This document shows, piece by piece, positions 50,772-62,859 of a stretch of DNA of 64,000 nt. The stretch is taken from positions 434,001 to 498,000 of the forward strand of contig NZ_CP053073.1 of assembly GCF_013003985.1 (NCBI RefSeq), given 5' to 3'. The stretch's first letter is position 1. Every line of letters starts with the position of its first letter. The position numbers and the translations under genes are program-made. The notes under the pieces were generated by a model that had not been told where the DNA came from, searched no databases, and was given only the letters and a program-made list of their open reading frames with translations. Source of the DNA: Usitatibacter palustris. Lineage in GTDB: Bacteria > Pseudomonadota > Gammaproteobacteria > Burkholderiales > Usitatibacteraceae.

Positions 50772-51560
50772 ATGACAAACATCGCCCACCTGCCGCTGCG
50801 CTCGATGAAGGACCAATGCACGCCCGAGGAGTGGAAGGCGCGCGTCGACCTCGCCGCGTGCTATCGCCTGCTCGCGCTCTACGAGATGTCGGACATGATC
50901 GCCAACCACGTTTCGATGCGCGTGCCCGGGCAGGACGGGGCCTTCCTCATCAACGCCTACGGAATGCTCTACGAGGAGATCACGGCATCGAGCCTCCTCA
51001 AGGTGGACTACGACGGGAACATCCTCGTGAAACCCGATTTCGGCGACCTCAACTACGGGGTCAACAAGGCGGGCTACGTGATCCACAGCGCCGTGCACCG
51101 CGCGCGGCACGACATCGATTGCGTGATCCACACGCACACGTGGGCGGGCATGGCGATTTCCGCGCTCGAGTGCGGACTGTTGCCGATCACGCAGACGGCA
51201 ATGCGTTTCCTGAAGATCGGCTATCACGATTACCAGGGCGTGGTGCTCGATGCGCGCGAGCAGGAGTCGCTGCTGCGCGACATGGGCAACTCGGAGGCGT
51301 GCGTGCTGCGCAATCACGGCGTGCTGATCGTGGGGAAATCCGTGGGCGAAGCGTTCAACTGGTGCCATCGCTTCGAGCTTGCCGCGCGCGCGCAGCTTGC
51401 CGCGCAGGCCACGGGCCAGAAGATCACGGAAGTGCCGAAAGATGTGCTCGAGGAAACCTGGAAGAACTACCAGCCCGGCACGCGGCGCCCGTACGGTGTG
51501 ATGGAGTGGCCCGCGCTGCTCCGCAAGCTCGACCGCATCGACCCGAGCTACCGCGACTGA
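50772..51560 (+). CDS. Class II aldolase/adducin family protein
   Basis: This 262-residue zinc aldolase-fold protein has the metal-binding HTHTWAGMAISA, HVSMRVPGQDGAFLINAYG and a third His in RNHGVLIVG. Members include fuculose-1-phosphate aldolases and many catabolic aldolases or decarboxylases of unknown substrate. AAGGAG precedes the ATG by 6 bases. It is the last gene of tcuA-tcuB-dehydrogenase-aldolase; its 3' end overlaps the convergent membrane-protein gene by 13 bases. Confidence 0.87.
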   Translation: MTNIAHLPLRSMKDQCTPEEWKARVDLAACYRLLALYEMSDMIANHVSMRVPGQDGAFLINAYGMLYEEITASSLLKVDYDGNILVKPDFGDLNYGVNKAGYVIHSAVHRARHDIDCVIHTHTWAGMAISALECGLLPITQTAMRFLKIGYHDYQGVVLDAREQESLLRDMGNSEACVLRNHGVLIVGKSVGEAFNWCHRFELAARAQLAAQATGQKITEVPKDVLEETWKNYQPGTRRPYGVMEWPALLRKLDRIDPSYRD

Positions 51561-52237
51561 TCGATCGCCGCGTCGATCTCGTCGGCCGAGAGGCTCGTCC
51601 GATGCTTGTCGACCCAGAAGCCCCAGAGCACCAGCAGCCACTGCGCGTGGCCGACCCACGCGATCGCCGTCACGCTCGGGGGCGGTTCGCCGAAGACATT
51701 GCCCAGCTGGATGATCGCGAGGAAGGCCACGAGGCCCCACAGCGCCCAACGGCCGACCGCGTCACGCGCCTTCGTGAAGCGCATGTACAGCGCGACGCCG
51801 ATCGCGAGGATCGTGAATTCCACGGCGAGCGTGCCGGGTAGCGAATTCCAGAGGCCCAGCCCGATGCGCTCGTCGGTGAACGGCGTGAGCGGCAGGTCGG
51901 GGCGGTGCACGATCGCGTCGAGCCCCCAGTGGCTCATCACCAGCAGCAGGATGACGATCGCTTCGCGCCACAGGCCGCGGATCGCGAAGTGCACGCCGCC
52001 CACCACGAACGCCCAGCCGGCGGCGGCCATCAGCGAGTGCGAGATCGGGTAGTGCTGGAAGTCGAGGGGCGTGACCCGCGTGATGCCCGGAGCGATCGCG
52101 ACGCGCTCGACGCCGATCAGCAGCAGCGTGGGCCACAGGAGATCGATGAACTGCGCCGCGAGGAAAAGCCACCCCAGGCTGGCGCGGGGCGCCAACGGCT
52201 TCGCTGCGAAGGCTAGTCCGAAGTGTCCGATGAACAC
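51548..52237 (-). CDS. Polytopic membrane protein, DUF457/YdjM-like
   Basis: This 229-residue protein has about six hydrophobic segments and conserved polar positions typical of the membrane-bound metal-dependent-hydrolase-like group: GHFGLAFAAK, QFIDLLWP, HYPISHSLMAA and MSHWGLDAIVHRPD. The His/Asp set could bind a metal, but no activity is established. It follows the small unknown gene (52261) on the same strand after 23 bases and converges with the aldolase gene. Confidence 0.7.
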   Translation of the reverse strand: MFIGHFGLAFAAKPLAPRASLGWLFLAAQFIDLLWPTLLLIGVERVAIAPGITRVTPLDFQHYPISHSLMAAAGWAFVVGGVHFAIRGLWREAIVILLLVMSHWGLDAIVHRPDLPLTPFTDERIGLGLWNSLPGTLAVEFTILAIGVALYMRFTKARDAVGRWALWGLVAFLAIIQLGNVFGEPPPSVTAIAWVGHAQWLLVLWGFWVDKHRTSLSADEIDAAIDQSR

Positions 52238-52260
52238 GGCGGCACTCTACCACCCGGACG

Positions 52261-52635
52261 TTACTTCGAGCGCTCCAGGGCCGCTTTGACTTCCGGACCC
52301 CACATGTCGACGAACGCGCGCCGGTTCTCGGCAAGCTCGGCATCCTCGTTCGCGAGCGTCTCGATTTCGGGCGCGAGGTTCTCGAGGATGGTGAGGTAGT
52401 AGCTCCACACCTCGAACGTGGATTTCTTCAGGCGCGAGATGCGGCCCAGGAAGCGGCGCGCATACGCCATGCGGAGGTTCGCGATGAGCTCGGCTTGCTG
52501 CGGCGTCGGGTCGTCGGCGGTCTCGAGGAGGATCAGCGCTTCCTCGATGCGCTCGCATTCCTGCTCGGGATCGGATTCCTGCTCGGCGCGCTCGAGGAGC
52601 CCGCGCGCTTCGATGATGTCTCGGTCAGCGGTCAT
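52261..52635 (-). CDS. Conserved-looking helical protein, function unknown
   Basis: This 124-residue acidic, all-helical protein has no signal or membrane segment. It begins MTADRDIIEARGLLERAEQ and has LRMAYARRFLGRISRLKK and TFEVWSYYLTILENLAPEIE; the paired helices look TPR-like. I do not recognise a family. It lies between the secreted 129-residue protein and the membrane protein, all after uvrA on the minus strand. Confidence 0.6.
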   Translation of the reverse strand: MTADRDIIEARGLLERAEQESDPEQECERIEEALILLETADDPTPQQAELIANLRMAYARRFLGRISRLKKSTFEVWSYYLTILENLAPEIETLANEDAELAENRRAFVDMWGPEVKAALERSK

Positions 52636-52655
52636 GGCGCCATTTTCTCACGGCG

Positions 52656-53045
52656 CTACTGCTTCGCGGGCGCGGCCTTCTTCTTCTCTACGATGCGGTC
52701 GAGAACCACCGGGGGCTCGTTGCTATCGACCTGCTGCAACACGAGGCGCTTCGCCGTCGCGCGCACGACGCGAAAGTCGTAGCGCAGCGCCTTCCCGTCG
52801 TCCTCGTAGACCTTCAACCGGTCGCCCTCGAGCGTCCAGCGTGCCCTGGAGATCGAGGGCCGCGAATGGGTGTACGTGTTGAACAGCCGTTCGCCATCGT
52901 CCTTCGCGAACGAATACTCCTCGTCGAAGCAGTTCTCCTTGCAGAGGAACCCGCCGAGGATGAGCGGTTCGAGGTCGGCCGGAGCCTTCGCGAGAGCGAA
53001 CGGCGTGACGAACGCCATGGCCGCAAAGAAAAGGCATCCGCGCAT
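52656..53045 (-). CDS. Small secreted protein, function unknown
   Basis: This 129-residue product has signal peptide MRGCLFFAAMAFVTPFALA, two Cys in the sequence FLCKENCFDEEYSF that could form a disulfide, and a beta-rich remainder (RARWTLEGDRLKVYEDDGKALRY). It may be a small lipocalin- or META-like periplasmic protein, but no family is certain. A GTG at 53048 directly before the ATG is an alternative start. It begins 4 bases after the uvrA stop. Confidence 0.6.
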   Translation of the reverse strand: MRGCLFFAAMAFVTPFALAKAPADLEPLILGGFLCKENCFDEEYSFAKDDGERLFNTYTHSRPSISRARWTLEGDRLKVYEDDGKALRYDFRVVRATAKRLVLQQVDSNEPPVVLDRIVEKKKAAPAKQ

Positions 53046-53049
53046 CACG

Positions 53050-56000
53050 TCAGTTTCGCCCGGAAAGGAACTCTCTCAGGGCCTTCGCCGTGTGTGTTGC
53101 CGCATCGCGGGCGAGGAACGCTTCGGGCGGTGCCGCCATCACGACGCGTCCGCCGCCGTTGCCGCCTTCGGGACCCATGTCCACGATCCAGTCGGCTTCG
53201 GCAATGATATCGAGGTTGTGCTCGATCAACACGACGGTGTTGCCGGCGTCGACGAGGCGGTGCAGCACGCGAATGAGTTTCTCCACGTCGGCCATGTGCA
53301 GTCCCACGGTGGGCTCGTCGAGCACGTACAGCGTCTGCGCGATCGGGAATTTGCGGCGCGGATCGGGTACGTCGATGCGGCGTACTTTCGAGAGCTCCGT
53401 CACCAACTTGATCCGCTGGGCTTCGCCGCCCGAGAGCGTGGGGCTCTGCTGTCCGAGCGTGAGGTAACCCAACCCTACGTCCTGCAGCAGGCGCAGTGCG
53501 TGGTGGATCGACGGATGGTGCGCGAAGAACTCGACGGCTTCGTCCACGGAGAGCGCCAGCACTTCACCGATCGACTTGCCGCGCATCTTCACGGCGAGCG
53601 TCTCGGGATTGAAGCGCGAGCCGCGGCAATCCTCGCAAAGTACCTTCACGTCGGGCAGGAAGCTCATCTCGACCTTCTTCACGCCCTGGCCTTCACACGC
53701 GTCGCAGCGGCCGCCGGCGGTGTTGAACGAGAAGCGGCTCGCGGTGTAACCGCGGATGCGCGACTCCTGCGTGTCGGCGAAGAGCTTGCGGATGGTGTCG
53801 AAGAAGCCGACGTACGTGGCGGGGCAGGAGCGGGGCGTCTTGCCGATCGGCGTCTGGTCGACTTCGAGCACGCGGGTGATCGGTTCCCAGCCTTCGATCG
53901 CCTTTGCGCCGGAAAGCGGCGGCAGCTTCTTGCGATCGCGCACGGAAGCCACGAGGCGCTCGAGGTTCTCGTGAAGCACGTCGCGCGCGAGCGTGGACTT
54001 GCCGGACCCGGAGACGCCCGTGACCACCGACAGGCGCGCGAGCGGTAACTTGACGTTCACCTCCTGGAGGTTGTGCAGCGATGCGCCGCGTACCTCGATG
54101 GAAGGGGTGCCGCGCGGCACCGGACGGCGCGGCTGCACCGGGTGCTTGAGCGGGTTCGCGAGGAAGCGCCCGGTGATCGAGTTCGGGTTCTTCTCCAATT
54201 CGGCGGCCGTGCCCTGCGCGACGATCTCGCCACCGACGCGCCCCGCACCGGGACCGAGGTCGATCACGTGCTGCGCGTGGCGGATCGTGTCCTCGTCGTG
54301 CTCCACGACGATCAGCGTGTTGCCGTTCTGGTTCAGCTTGTGGAGCGTCTCGAGCAGGATCTTGTTGTCGCGCGGATGCAGGCCGATCGTCGGTTCGTCG
54401 AGGATGTAGCAGACACCGCGCAGGTTGGAGCCGAGTTGCGCGGCGAGCCGGATGCGCTGTGCTTCACCACCCGAAAGCGTGGGCGCGCCGCGGTCGAGCG
54501 AGAGATAGCCCAGCCCGACCTGTTCGAGGAAGCCCAAACGGGAGTTGAGCTCCGCAAGAATGTCGCGCGCGATCTCGCCCTCGCGGCCGGCCACCTGCAG
54601 CTTCTGGAAGAATCCGTGCGCGGCCGAGATCGGATGCGCGCTCATGTCCGCGATCGACTCGCCGCGGAAGCGCACCGCGAGCGCTTCGCGGTTGAGGCGC
54701 TTGCCGTCGCACGAGGCACACGGTTCATCGATCTCCAGCCATTCGACCCACGAATCGAGGACGTGATCCTCGGTTCCGGTCTTCGCGCGCTCATCGTCCA
54801 TCGCGGCCTGCGTCCCCGCGATCTTGAGGCCCGTGCCGTAGCAGTCGGCGCACCAGCCGTGCTTGGAGTTGTACGAGAAGAGCCGCGGATCGAGCTCGGG
54901 GAAGCTGCGGCCGCAGTTGCCGCACGCGCGCTTGGTCGAATAGACCTGCACGTCGCGCCCGCCCCAGCCGCCGCAGCAGACGTGCACGACACCCTTGCCG
55001 ACCTCGATGGCCGCCGCGAGCGCGCGGCGCAGCTCCGCTTCATTGGCCGGCGTGACCGTGACCTGCGCGATCGGCATCTCGAGCGTGTGTTCCTTGAAGC
55101 GATCGAGGCGCGGCCACTTGTTCGTCGGCAGGTACTCGCCGTCGACGCGCAGGTGCGAGACTTCCTTCGCGAGCGCCCACTTGGCGAGGTCGGTGTAGAA
55201 ACCCTTGCGATTGACGACGAGCGGCGCAAGGATGGCAATGGTTTCGTTGCGCCGCTCCTTGAGGATGCGCGCCACGATCGCATCGAGGCTCTGCGGCTCG
55301 ATCGGGATGTCGCAGTCCGGGCAATGCTGCGTGCCGAGCTTCACGAACAGCAAACGCAGGAAGTGGTGGATCTCGGTTTGCGTCGCCACCGTGCTCTTCG
55401 AGCCGCCGCGGCTCGTGCGCTGCTCGATCGCGACCGTGGGCGGAATGCCGAAGATGGCATCGACATCGGGCTTCGACGCGGGCTGCACGAACTGGCGCGC
55501 GTAGGCGTTGAGCGACTCGAGGTAGCGGCGCTGGCCCTCGGCGAAGATGATGTCGAAGGCGAGCGTGCTCTTGCCCGACCCCGATACGCCGGTGATCACG
55601 GTGAACTTCTCGCGCGGGATCGTGACGTCGATCCCTTTCAGGTTGTGCTCGCGCGCGTGGCGCACGAAGATGTTCTTGCGGGCCGCGGGTGGCGCGAGCG
55701 ACTTGTACTCGCCGACATCCTGGCGCGCGACGGCGGTCATCGACTTGTCGTAGTCCACGAGCGCGCGGCCGGTGTGCGACGCGGCGCTGGCCATCACCTG
55801 CTTCGGTGTTCCCTCCGCGATCACCTGGCCGCCGGCATCCCCGCCCTCGGGGCCGAGGTCGATGATCCAGTCGGAGGCGCGGATCACGTCGAGGTTGTGC
55901 TCGATCACGATCAGCGAATGGCCCGCGGCGATGAGGCGGCGGAATGCGCCGAGGAGCTTCCGGATGTCCTCGAAGTGCAGGCCCGTTGTGGGCTCGTCGA

Positions 56001-58755
56001 AGAGGAACACGCGCGTGCGCCGTTCGACCGTCGCAGGCAGCGGCGCCATCGCCTTGCCCGTGCGCTTCGCGCGGACTTCCGGGCGCATCGGCAGCGCGGA
56101 AATCGAACGGCCCGATGCTTCGGCGAGGTGGCCCGCGAGTTTCAGGCGCTGCGCTTCGCCACCGGAGAGCGTGGGCACGGGTTGACCGAGCCGCAGGTAA
56201 TCGAGACCGACGTCCTCGAGCGGCTGCAGGCGCGAGAGCACTTCGTTCTCGCCCGCGAAGAACGTGAGCGACTCGTGCACGGTGAGCTCGAGGATCTCCG
56301 CGATGCTCTTGCCGTTCAGCGTGACCTCGAGGATTTCGTCGCGATAGCGCTTGCCGTTGCAGTCCGGGCAGCGCAGGTACACGTCCGAGAGGAACTGCAT
56401 CTCGACGTGCTCGAAGCCGTTGCCGCTGCAGGTCGGGCAGCGGCCGTTGCCGGAGTTGAAGCTGAAGGTGCCCGCCGTGTAGCCGCGCGCCTTCGATTCG
56501 GGCACTTTCGCGAAGAGGTCACGGATCGCATCGAACGCGCCCACGTAGCTCGCGGGATTCGAACGCGTCGTGCGGCCGATCGGCGTCTGGTCCACGAACA
56601 CGACGTCGTTCACGTGCTCGAGGCCTTCGATCACCTTGAACGCGCCCGGCGTTTCCGTGGGCCGCCCGAGGTGCTTGAGCAGCGCCGGATGGAGGATGTC
56701 CTGCACGAGCGTGGATTTCCCCGAGCCCGACACGCCCGTCACGCACACGAGCCGATGCAGCGGGAACGCGACATCCGCGCTCTTGAGGTTGTGTTCGGTC
56801 GCGCCCTTGATCGTGAGGCGCGGCGTCTTCGCATCGGGCGGCACCGGAACCACGCCCGCGTCCGCGCGGCGTCGGCCCGACAGGTACTCGGCGGTTACCG
56901 TGTTCGCGCGCTTCAGCGCTTCCGGCGGCCCGAAGAAAACGATCTCGCCGCCGCGCTCGCCGGGACCGGGCCCCATGTCGAGGAGCTTGTCGGCCTCCAG
57001 CATGATCTGCGGGTCGTGCTCGACCACGACGAGCGAATTGCCGGCGTCGCGCAGGCGCTTCATCACGTCGATCACGCGCCCCATGTCGCGCGGATGCAGG
57101 CCGATGGACGGTTCGTCCAGAACAAAAAGTGTGTTCACGAGCGACGTGCCCAGCGCCGTCGTGAGGTTGATGCGCTGCACTTCACCGCCCGAGAGCGTGC
57201 GCGACTGCCGGTCCAGCGTAAGGTAGCCGAGACCCACTTCGCCGAGGTACGCCAGGCGCGCGCGCACTTCATCGAGGAGCATCCGCGTGGCTTCATCGAG
57301 CGGCGCGGGGAGTGCCAGGTTCGCGAAGAGAGTCTTGGTTCGCTCCGCGGGAAGCAGCATCACGTCGTGCAGGCAAAGCCCGGGCATCTGGGCGAGCTGA
57401 TCCGTCGTCCACGCGACGCCCTTGGGGCGGTAGCGCAACTGCGGGTCGAGCACCGCGTCGGCCTCGGCCTTCGTGCCGACGCGCCACAACATCGATTCGG
57501 GCTTGAGCCTGGCACCCCCGCACGCGGTGCACGGCGTGTACGCGCGATACCGCGAGAGCAGCACGCGGATGTGCATCTTGTAGGCCTTGGTCTCCAGCCA
57601 GTCGAAGAAGACCTTCACGCCGTACCAGTGCGTCTTGCCGGTTTTCCGCCAACTCACCCAGCCCGGGTCGCCGCGAAGCACCCATTGGCGATGCTCCTCG
57701 GGAAGGTCGCGGAACGGAACGTCGAGCGCGACGCCGGCTCGCTTCGCGTACTTCACGAGATCGTCCTGGCACTCGTCGAAGCTCTTCGTCTGGAACGGCT
57801 TCACCGCGCCGCCGCCGAGCGTCTTCGTTTCGTCGGGGATCACGAGGCCGAAGTCCACACCGATCACGCGACCGAAGCCGCGGCAGGTCTCGCATGCGCC
57901 CAGCGGCGAGTTGAACGAGAAGCGCGAGGGCGTTGGATCCGGATAGCGGATGTCGCAATCGGGGCAATGCAGATCCGTTGAAAAACGCCAGGCTTCGGTA
58001 CCTTCATCACCAACGAACACATTCACCTTGCCAACACCGAGCCGCAGCGCCGCTTCGATCGCCTCGACGACGCGCGCCTTCTCCGCGCTCGCCACCTTCA
58101 CGCGGTCCTGCGCGACCTCGAGCCGTGTGCCCTTGCGGCTGTGGATGCGCGCATAGCCCTGCGCCTGGAGGAACTTGGTGACTTCTTCCTCGGTGAAGTT
58201 CTTCGGCACCTCCACCGGGAACGTGATCGTGAGTCGCGGATCGCCCGCGGCGGCGGCGCGCTCGGACATCTCGCGGTAGATCGATTCGGGGGAATCGCGC
58301 CGCACGAGGCGCGAGCAGCCGCGGCAGTAGAGGTTCGCCGCGCGCGCGAACAGCAGCTTCAGGTGATCGTTGATCTCCGTCATCGTCCCGACCGTCGAGC
58401 GCGAGGTGCGCACCGGATTGGTCTGGTCGATCGCGATCGCCGGCGGGATGCCTTCCACCGAATCGACCTGCGGCTTGTCCATCCGGTCGAGGAACTGGCG
58501 CGCGTACGGCGAGAACGTTTCCACGTAGCGACGCTGTCCCTCGGCGTAGAGGGTGTCGAAGACGAGCGAGGACTTGCCCGAGCCCGAGGGGCCGGTGACC
58601 ACGACGAGCTCTCCCGTGGGGAAATCGACGTCGAGGTTCTTGAGGTTGTTCTGGCGCGCGCCCCGGATGACGATGGCGTCGCTGCGCGTGTCGTCCTGCG
58701 AGGATTCGGGGTCGGCGGCGGTGCCGGCGCGGAGGTCGTTCATGGGAGGGGACAT
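53050..58755 (-). CDS. uvrA: Double-length UvrA (tandem excinuclease ABC subunit A)
   Basis: This 1901-residue protein consists of two complete UvrA units in one frame. There are four Walker A motifs (GPSGSGKSS near 55, GVSGSGKST near 671, 1052 and 1575), four ABC signatures LSGGE(A/V)QR (near 518, 865, 1428 and 1770), and several CxxC zinc-finger pairs. Normal UvrA has about 940 residues and works as a dimer, so this chain could be a covalent dimer for nucleotide-excision repair or a specialised paralogue. The halves are clearly diverged. A second ATG (58743) may be the true start because TAGAAT overlaps the first. Confidence 0.93.
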   Translation of the reverse strand: MSPPMNDLRAGTAADPESSQDDTRSDAIVIRGARQNNLKNLDVDFPTGELVVVTGPSGSGKSSLVFDTLYAEGQRRYVETFSPYARQFLDRMDKPQVDSVEGIPPAIAIDQTNPVRTSRSTVGTMTEINDHLKLLFARAANLYCRGCSRLVRRDSPESIYREMSERAAAAGDPRLTITFPVEVPKNFTEEEVTKFLQAQGYARIHSRKGTRLEVAQDRVKVASAEKARVVEAIEAALRLGVGKVNVFVGDEGTEAWRFSTDLHCPDCDIRYPDPTPSRFSFNSPLGACETCRGFGRVIGVDFGLVIPDETKTLGGGAVKPFQTKSFDECQDDLVKYAKRAGVALDVPFRDLPEEHRQWVLRGDPGWVSWRKTGKTHWYGVKVFFDWLETKAYKMHIRVLLSRYRAYTPCTACGGARLKPESMLWRVGTKAEADAVLDPQLRYRPKGVAWTTDQLAQMPGLCLHDVMLLPAERTKTLFANLALPAPLDEATRMLLDEVRARLAYLGEVGLGYLTLDRQSRTLSGGEVQRINLTTALGTSLVNTLFVLDEPSIGLHPRDMGRVIDVMKRLRDAGNSLVVVEHDPQIMLEADKLLDMGPGPGERGGEIVFFGPPEALKRANTVTAEYLSGRRRADAGVVPVPPDAKTPRLTIKGATEHNLKSADVAFPLHRLVCVTGVSGSGKSTLVQDILHPALLKHLGRPTETPGAFKVIEGLEHVNDVVFVDQTPIGRTTRSNPASYVGAFDAIRDLFAKVPESKARGYTAGTFSFNSGNGRCPTCSGNGFEHVEMQFLSDVYLRCPDCNGKRYRDEILEVTLNGKSIAEILELTVHESLTFFAGENEVLSRLQPLEDVGLDYLRLGQPVPTLSGGEAQRLKLAGHLAEASGRSISALPMRPEVRAKRTGKAMAPLPATVERRTRVFLFDEPTTGLHFEDIRKLLGAFRRLIAAGHSLIVIEHNLDVIRASDWIIDLGPEGGDAGGQVIAEGTPKQVMASAASHTGRALVDYDKSMTAVARQDVGEYKSLAPPAARKNIFVRHAREHNLKGIDVTIPREKFTVITGVSGSGKSTLAFDIIFAEGQRRYLESLNAYARQFVQPASKPDVDAIFGIPPTVAIEQRTSRGGSKSTVATQTEIHHFLRLLFVKLGTQHCPDCDIPIEPQSLDAIVARILKERRNETIAILAPLVVNRKGFYTDLAKWALAKEVSHLRVDGEYLPTNKWPRLDRFKEHTLEMPIAQVTVTPANEAELRRALAAAIEVGKGVVHVCCGGWGGRDVQVYSTKRACGNCGRSFPELDPRLFSYNSKHGWCADCYGTGLKIAGTQAAMDDERAKTGTEDHVLDSWVEWLEIDEPCASCDGKRLNREALAVRFRGESIADMSAHPISAAHGFFQKLQVAGREGEIARDILAELNSRLGFLEQVGLGYLSLDRGAPTLSGGEAQRIRLAAQLGSNLRGVCYILDEPTIGLHPRDNKILLETLHKLNQNGNTLIVVEHDEDTIRHAQHVIDLGPGAGRVGGEIVAQGTAAELEKNPNSITGRFLANPLKHPVQPRRPVPRGTPSIEVRGASLHNLQEVNVKLPLARLSVVTGVSGSGKSTLARDVLHENLERLVASVRDRKKLPPLSGAKAIEGWEPITRVLEVDQTPIGKTPRSCPATYVGFFDTIRKLFADTQESRIRGYTASRFSFNTAGGRCDACEGQGVKKVEMSFLPDVKVLCEDCRGSRFNPETLAVKMRGKSIGEVLALSVDEAVEFFAHHPSIHHALRLLQDVGLGYLTLGQQSPTLSGGEAQRIKLVTELSKVRRIDVPDPRRKFPIAQTLYVLDEPTVGLHMADVEKLIRVLHRLVDAGNTVVLIEHNLDIIAEADWIVDMGPEGGNGGGRVVMAAPPEAFLARDAATHTAKALREFLSGRN

Positions 58756-58888
58756 TCTAGAGCGCGGGGACTACGCGATTGCGCCAAAGGAAGCATTTGG
58801 GGATAACTTTCAGTTTCCCAAGTAGGAAGCCCCATGTCCTAGATGGCGTGCAATATTTCCATTTCGCTGATCCCACCGGAGTCGATCC

Positions 58889-59710
58889 ATGACGTCACAG
58901 AAGGAAAAGGCCGCGCGCTTCCAGGCGTTGCACGAGGCGAAGGGCGCTTTTGTCTTCCCCAACCCGTGGGACGGGGGCTCGGGCCGCATTCTCGCGGGCC
59001 TCGGTTTCCAGGCGCTGGCGACCTCGAGCGGCGCATCCGCGAACGTTCTCGGAAAGCTCGACGGCAACGTCACGCGTGACGAAGCGCTCGCTCACGCGAA
59101 GGCGATCGTCGAGGCGACCGACCTTCCCGTGGCCGCCGATCTCGAGAAAGGCTTCGGCGATTCTCCCGACGATGTCGCGGAAACGATTCGCAGGGCGGCC
59201 GCGGTGGGTCTCGTTGGCGGTTCGATCGAGGATGCGACCGGCGAAAAGGAAAAGCCCCGGTACGAGATTGCGGAAGCGACCGAGCGCATCGAGGCCGCCG
59301 TCCGCGCGGCGCGCTCGTTGCCGTTTCATTTCACGCTCACCGCGCGCACCGAGAACTACCTGCGGGGCTTTCCCGACCTCGACGACACCATCAAGCGGCT
59401 GCAGGCTTTCGAAGCCGCGGGTGCCGACGTGCTCTTCGCGCCGGGCCTGCCGGACCTCGATGCCGTGCGCAAGGTGTGCGCCGCCCTCAAGAAGCCCGTG
59501 AACTTCATGGTCGGCATCCGCGGCAAGTCGTTCACGGTGGCCGAGCTCGAAGCCGCCGGCGTGAAGCGCATCAGCCTCGCAACCTCGCTCTATCGCGCGG
59601 CGATGGCGGGCCTGGTCGAGGCGGCGCAGGAGATCAACAGGAGCGGCACCTTCACCTACCTCGACCACATGGATGCGGTGAAGGAGCTCGCGAGCTACAT
59701 GCGACGCTGA
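58889..59710 (+). CDS. Isocitrate lyase/PEP mutase family protein
   Basis: This 273-residue TIM-barrel protein of the ICL/PEPM superfamily has FVFPNPWDGGSGRILAGLG, PVAADLEKGFG, GSIEDATG and FTLTARTENYLRGFPDLDD. It lacks the KKCGH catalytic motif of isocitrate lyase, so it is not a second glyoxylate-cycle lyase. It belongs to a widespread subgroup, often called oxaloacetate-decarboxylase- or phosphonomutase-like, whose substrate is unknown. It diverges from uvrA and converges with aceB. Confidence 0.82.
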   Translation: MTSQKEKAARFQALHEAKGAFVFPNPWDGGSGRILAGLGFQALATSSGASANVLGKLDGNVTRDEALAHAKAIVEATDLPVAADLEKGFGDSPDDVAETIRRAAAVGLVGGSIEDATGEKEKPRYEIAEATERIEAAVRAARSLPFHFTLTARTENYLRGFPDLDDTIKRLQAFEAAGADVLFAPGLPDLDAVRKVCAALKKPVNFMVGIRGKSFTVAELEAAGVKRISLATSLYRAAMAGLVEAAQEINRSGTFTYLDHMDAVKELASYMRR

Positions 59711-59789
59711 GGGCGCGCCACGGCGTGGGACCTGCCGGCGGTCCGACCTGGGGGACGAAACCGCCGGCGATCGCTCTCTCCTCCTGAAT

Positions 59790-61403
<1,614 letters not shown>

Positions 61404-61416
61404 GGCGGTTCTCCGG

Positions 61417-62736
61417 TCAGTCTGCGGCGGCCTGCGAACCCTGGATGGGCACCGGCCGCACTTCGAACTGCTCTTCCTCGGTCGACCCGGTGAGCGCGGT
61501 CAGCGAGGACTTGCCGGCCTGGATCACCTGGGTCACTTCGTCGAAGTAGCCCGTGCCCACCTCGCGCTGGTGCTTGACCGCGGTGAAGCCGCGCTCGGCC
61601 GCGGCGAACTCCTGCTGCTGGAGCTTCACGAAGGCGGTCATGTTCTCGCGCGCGTAGCCGTAGGCGAGGTCGAACATGCCGTAATTGAGCGAGTGGAAGC
61701 CGGCGAGCGTGATGAACTGGAACTTGTAGCCCATGGCGCCCAGCTCGCGCTGGAACTTCGCGATCGTCGCGTCGTCGATGTTCTTCTTCCAGTTGAACGA
61801 CGGCGAGCAGTTGTAGGCGAGCATCTTGCCCGGATGGACCTTCTGGATCCCCTCGGCGAACTTGCGCGCGAACTCCAGGTCCGGCGTGCCCGTCTCGCAC
61901 CACACCATGTCGGCGTAGGGCGCATAGGCGAGGCCGCGCGAGAGGGCCTGGTCGAAGCCGTTCTTCACGCGGTAGAAACCTTCGGGCGTGCGCTCGCCCG
62001 TGAGGAAGGGCTTGTCGTTGTCGTCGAAATCGGAGGTGACGAGGTTCGCCGCCTCGGCGTCGGTGCGCGCGAGGAGCAGTGTGGGCACGCCCATGAGGTC
62101 GGCGGCGAGCCGCGCGCCGATGAGTTTCTGCACCGCTTCCTGCGTGGGAACGAGCACCTTGCCGCCCATGTGGCCGCACTTCTTGGCCGACGCGAGCTGG
62201 TCCTCGAAGTGAACGCCCGCGGCACCGGCTTCGATCATCGCCTTCATGATTTCGAAGGCGTTCAGCACGCCGCCGAAGCCCGCCTCCGCGTCGGCCACGA
62301 TCGGCGCCAGGTAGTCGATGTCGTCCTTGCCCTCGGAGTGCGCGATCTGGTCGGCGCGAAGCAGGCAGGCGTTGATGCGCTTCACGACTGCCGGGACGCT
62401 GTTGGCGGGGTAGAGCGACTGGTCGGGGTACATCTCGCCCGAAAGGTTCGCATCGGCCGCGACCTGCCAGCCCGAAAGGTAGATGGCCGGAACGCCGGCC
62501 TTCACCTGCTGCAGCGCCTGGTTGCCCGTGAGAGCGCCCAGGGAGTTGATGAAAGGCTTCTCGGTCACGCCCTTCCAGAGCTTTTCGGCGCCGCGGCGCG
62601 CCAGGCTGTACTCGATGGGGACGCTGCCGCGAAGGCGCTCGACGTCCTCCGCGCTGTAGCCGCGCTTGATGCCCTTCCAGCGCGGGTTCTCGGCCCAATC
62701 CTTCTTGATGCGTGCGATCTCGAGTTGGTTGCTCAC
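61417..62736 (-). CDS. aceA: Isocitrate lyase
   Basis: This 439-residue enzyme splits isocitrate to succinate and glyoxylate. The signature [14 protein letters not shown] includes the catalytic Cys, with metal residues in [10 protein letters not shown] and the C-terminal [13 protein letters not shown] 62736 starts [14 protein letters not shown] as in homologues, with GAGGG about 10 bases upstream; the frame open to 62817 crosses the promoter region. It heads aceA-aceB. Confidence 0.96.
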   Translation of the reverse strand: MSNQLEIARIKKDWAENPRWKGIKRGYSAEDVERLRGSVPIEYSLARRGAEKLWKGVTEKPFINSLGALTGNQALQQVKAGVPAIYLSGWQVAADANLSGEMYPDQSLYPANSVPAVVKRINACLLRADQIAHSEGKDDIDYLAPIVADAEAGFGGVLNAFEIMKAMIEAGAAGVHFEDQLASAKKCGHMGGKVLVPTQEAVQKLIGARLAADLMGVPTLLLARTDAEAANLVTSDFDDNDKPFLTGERTPEGFYRVKNGFDQALSRGLAYAPYADMVWCETGTPDLEFARKFAEGIQKVHPGKMLAYNCSPSFNWKKNIDDATIAKFQRELGAMGYKFQFITLAGFHSLNYGMFDLAYGYARENMTAFVKLQQQEFAAAERGFTAVKHQREVGTGYFDEVTQVIQAGKSSLTALTGSTEEEQFEVRPVPIQGSQAAAD

Positions 62737-62767
62737 GGTGCGTTGCCCTCGGGTTGGTTGCGGAAAT

Positions 62768-62780
62768 GTTGCATCGCAAC
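62768..62780. promoter_or_regulatory. Palindrome upstream of aceA, possible operator
   Basis: GTTGC-ATC-GCAAC is a perfect palindrome 32 bases before the aceA start, between aceA and the LysR gene. Its half-site GTTGCA also occurs in the palindrome before the porin (17469). Confidence 0.4.
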
Positions 62781-62859
62781 CAATTTCGCACGCCGCAACG
62801 CGGCGCGGAATTGGCATTCGGGCAAGGGAGCCTTCGCGGATTGCGAAGGCCCGGGCGGG

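Noticed and set aside
54073..57981. 1302-codon plus-strand open frame inside uvrA
   Set aside because: It is antisense to the well-conserved UvrA motifs, has no recognisable domain and an Arg/Ala/Glu-rich composition typical of shadow frames.
59734..59768. 9-bp inverted repeat GCCGGCGGT/ACCGCCGGC between the ICL/PEPM gene and aceB
   Set aside because: The loop is 17 bases and no T-run follows on either strand, so terminator or operator function cannot be supported.
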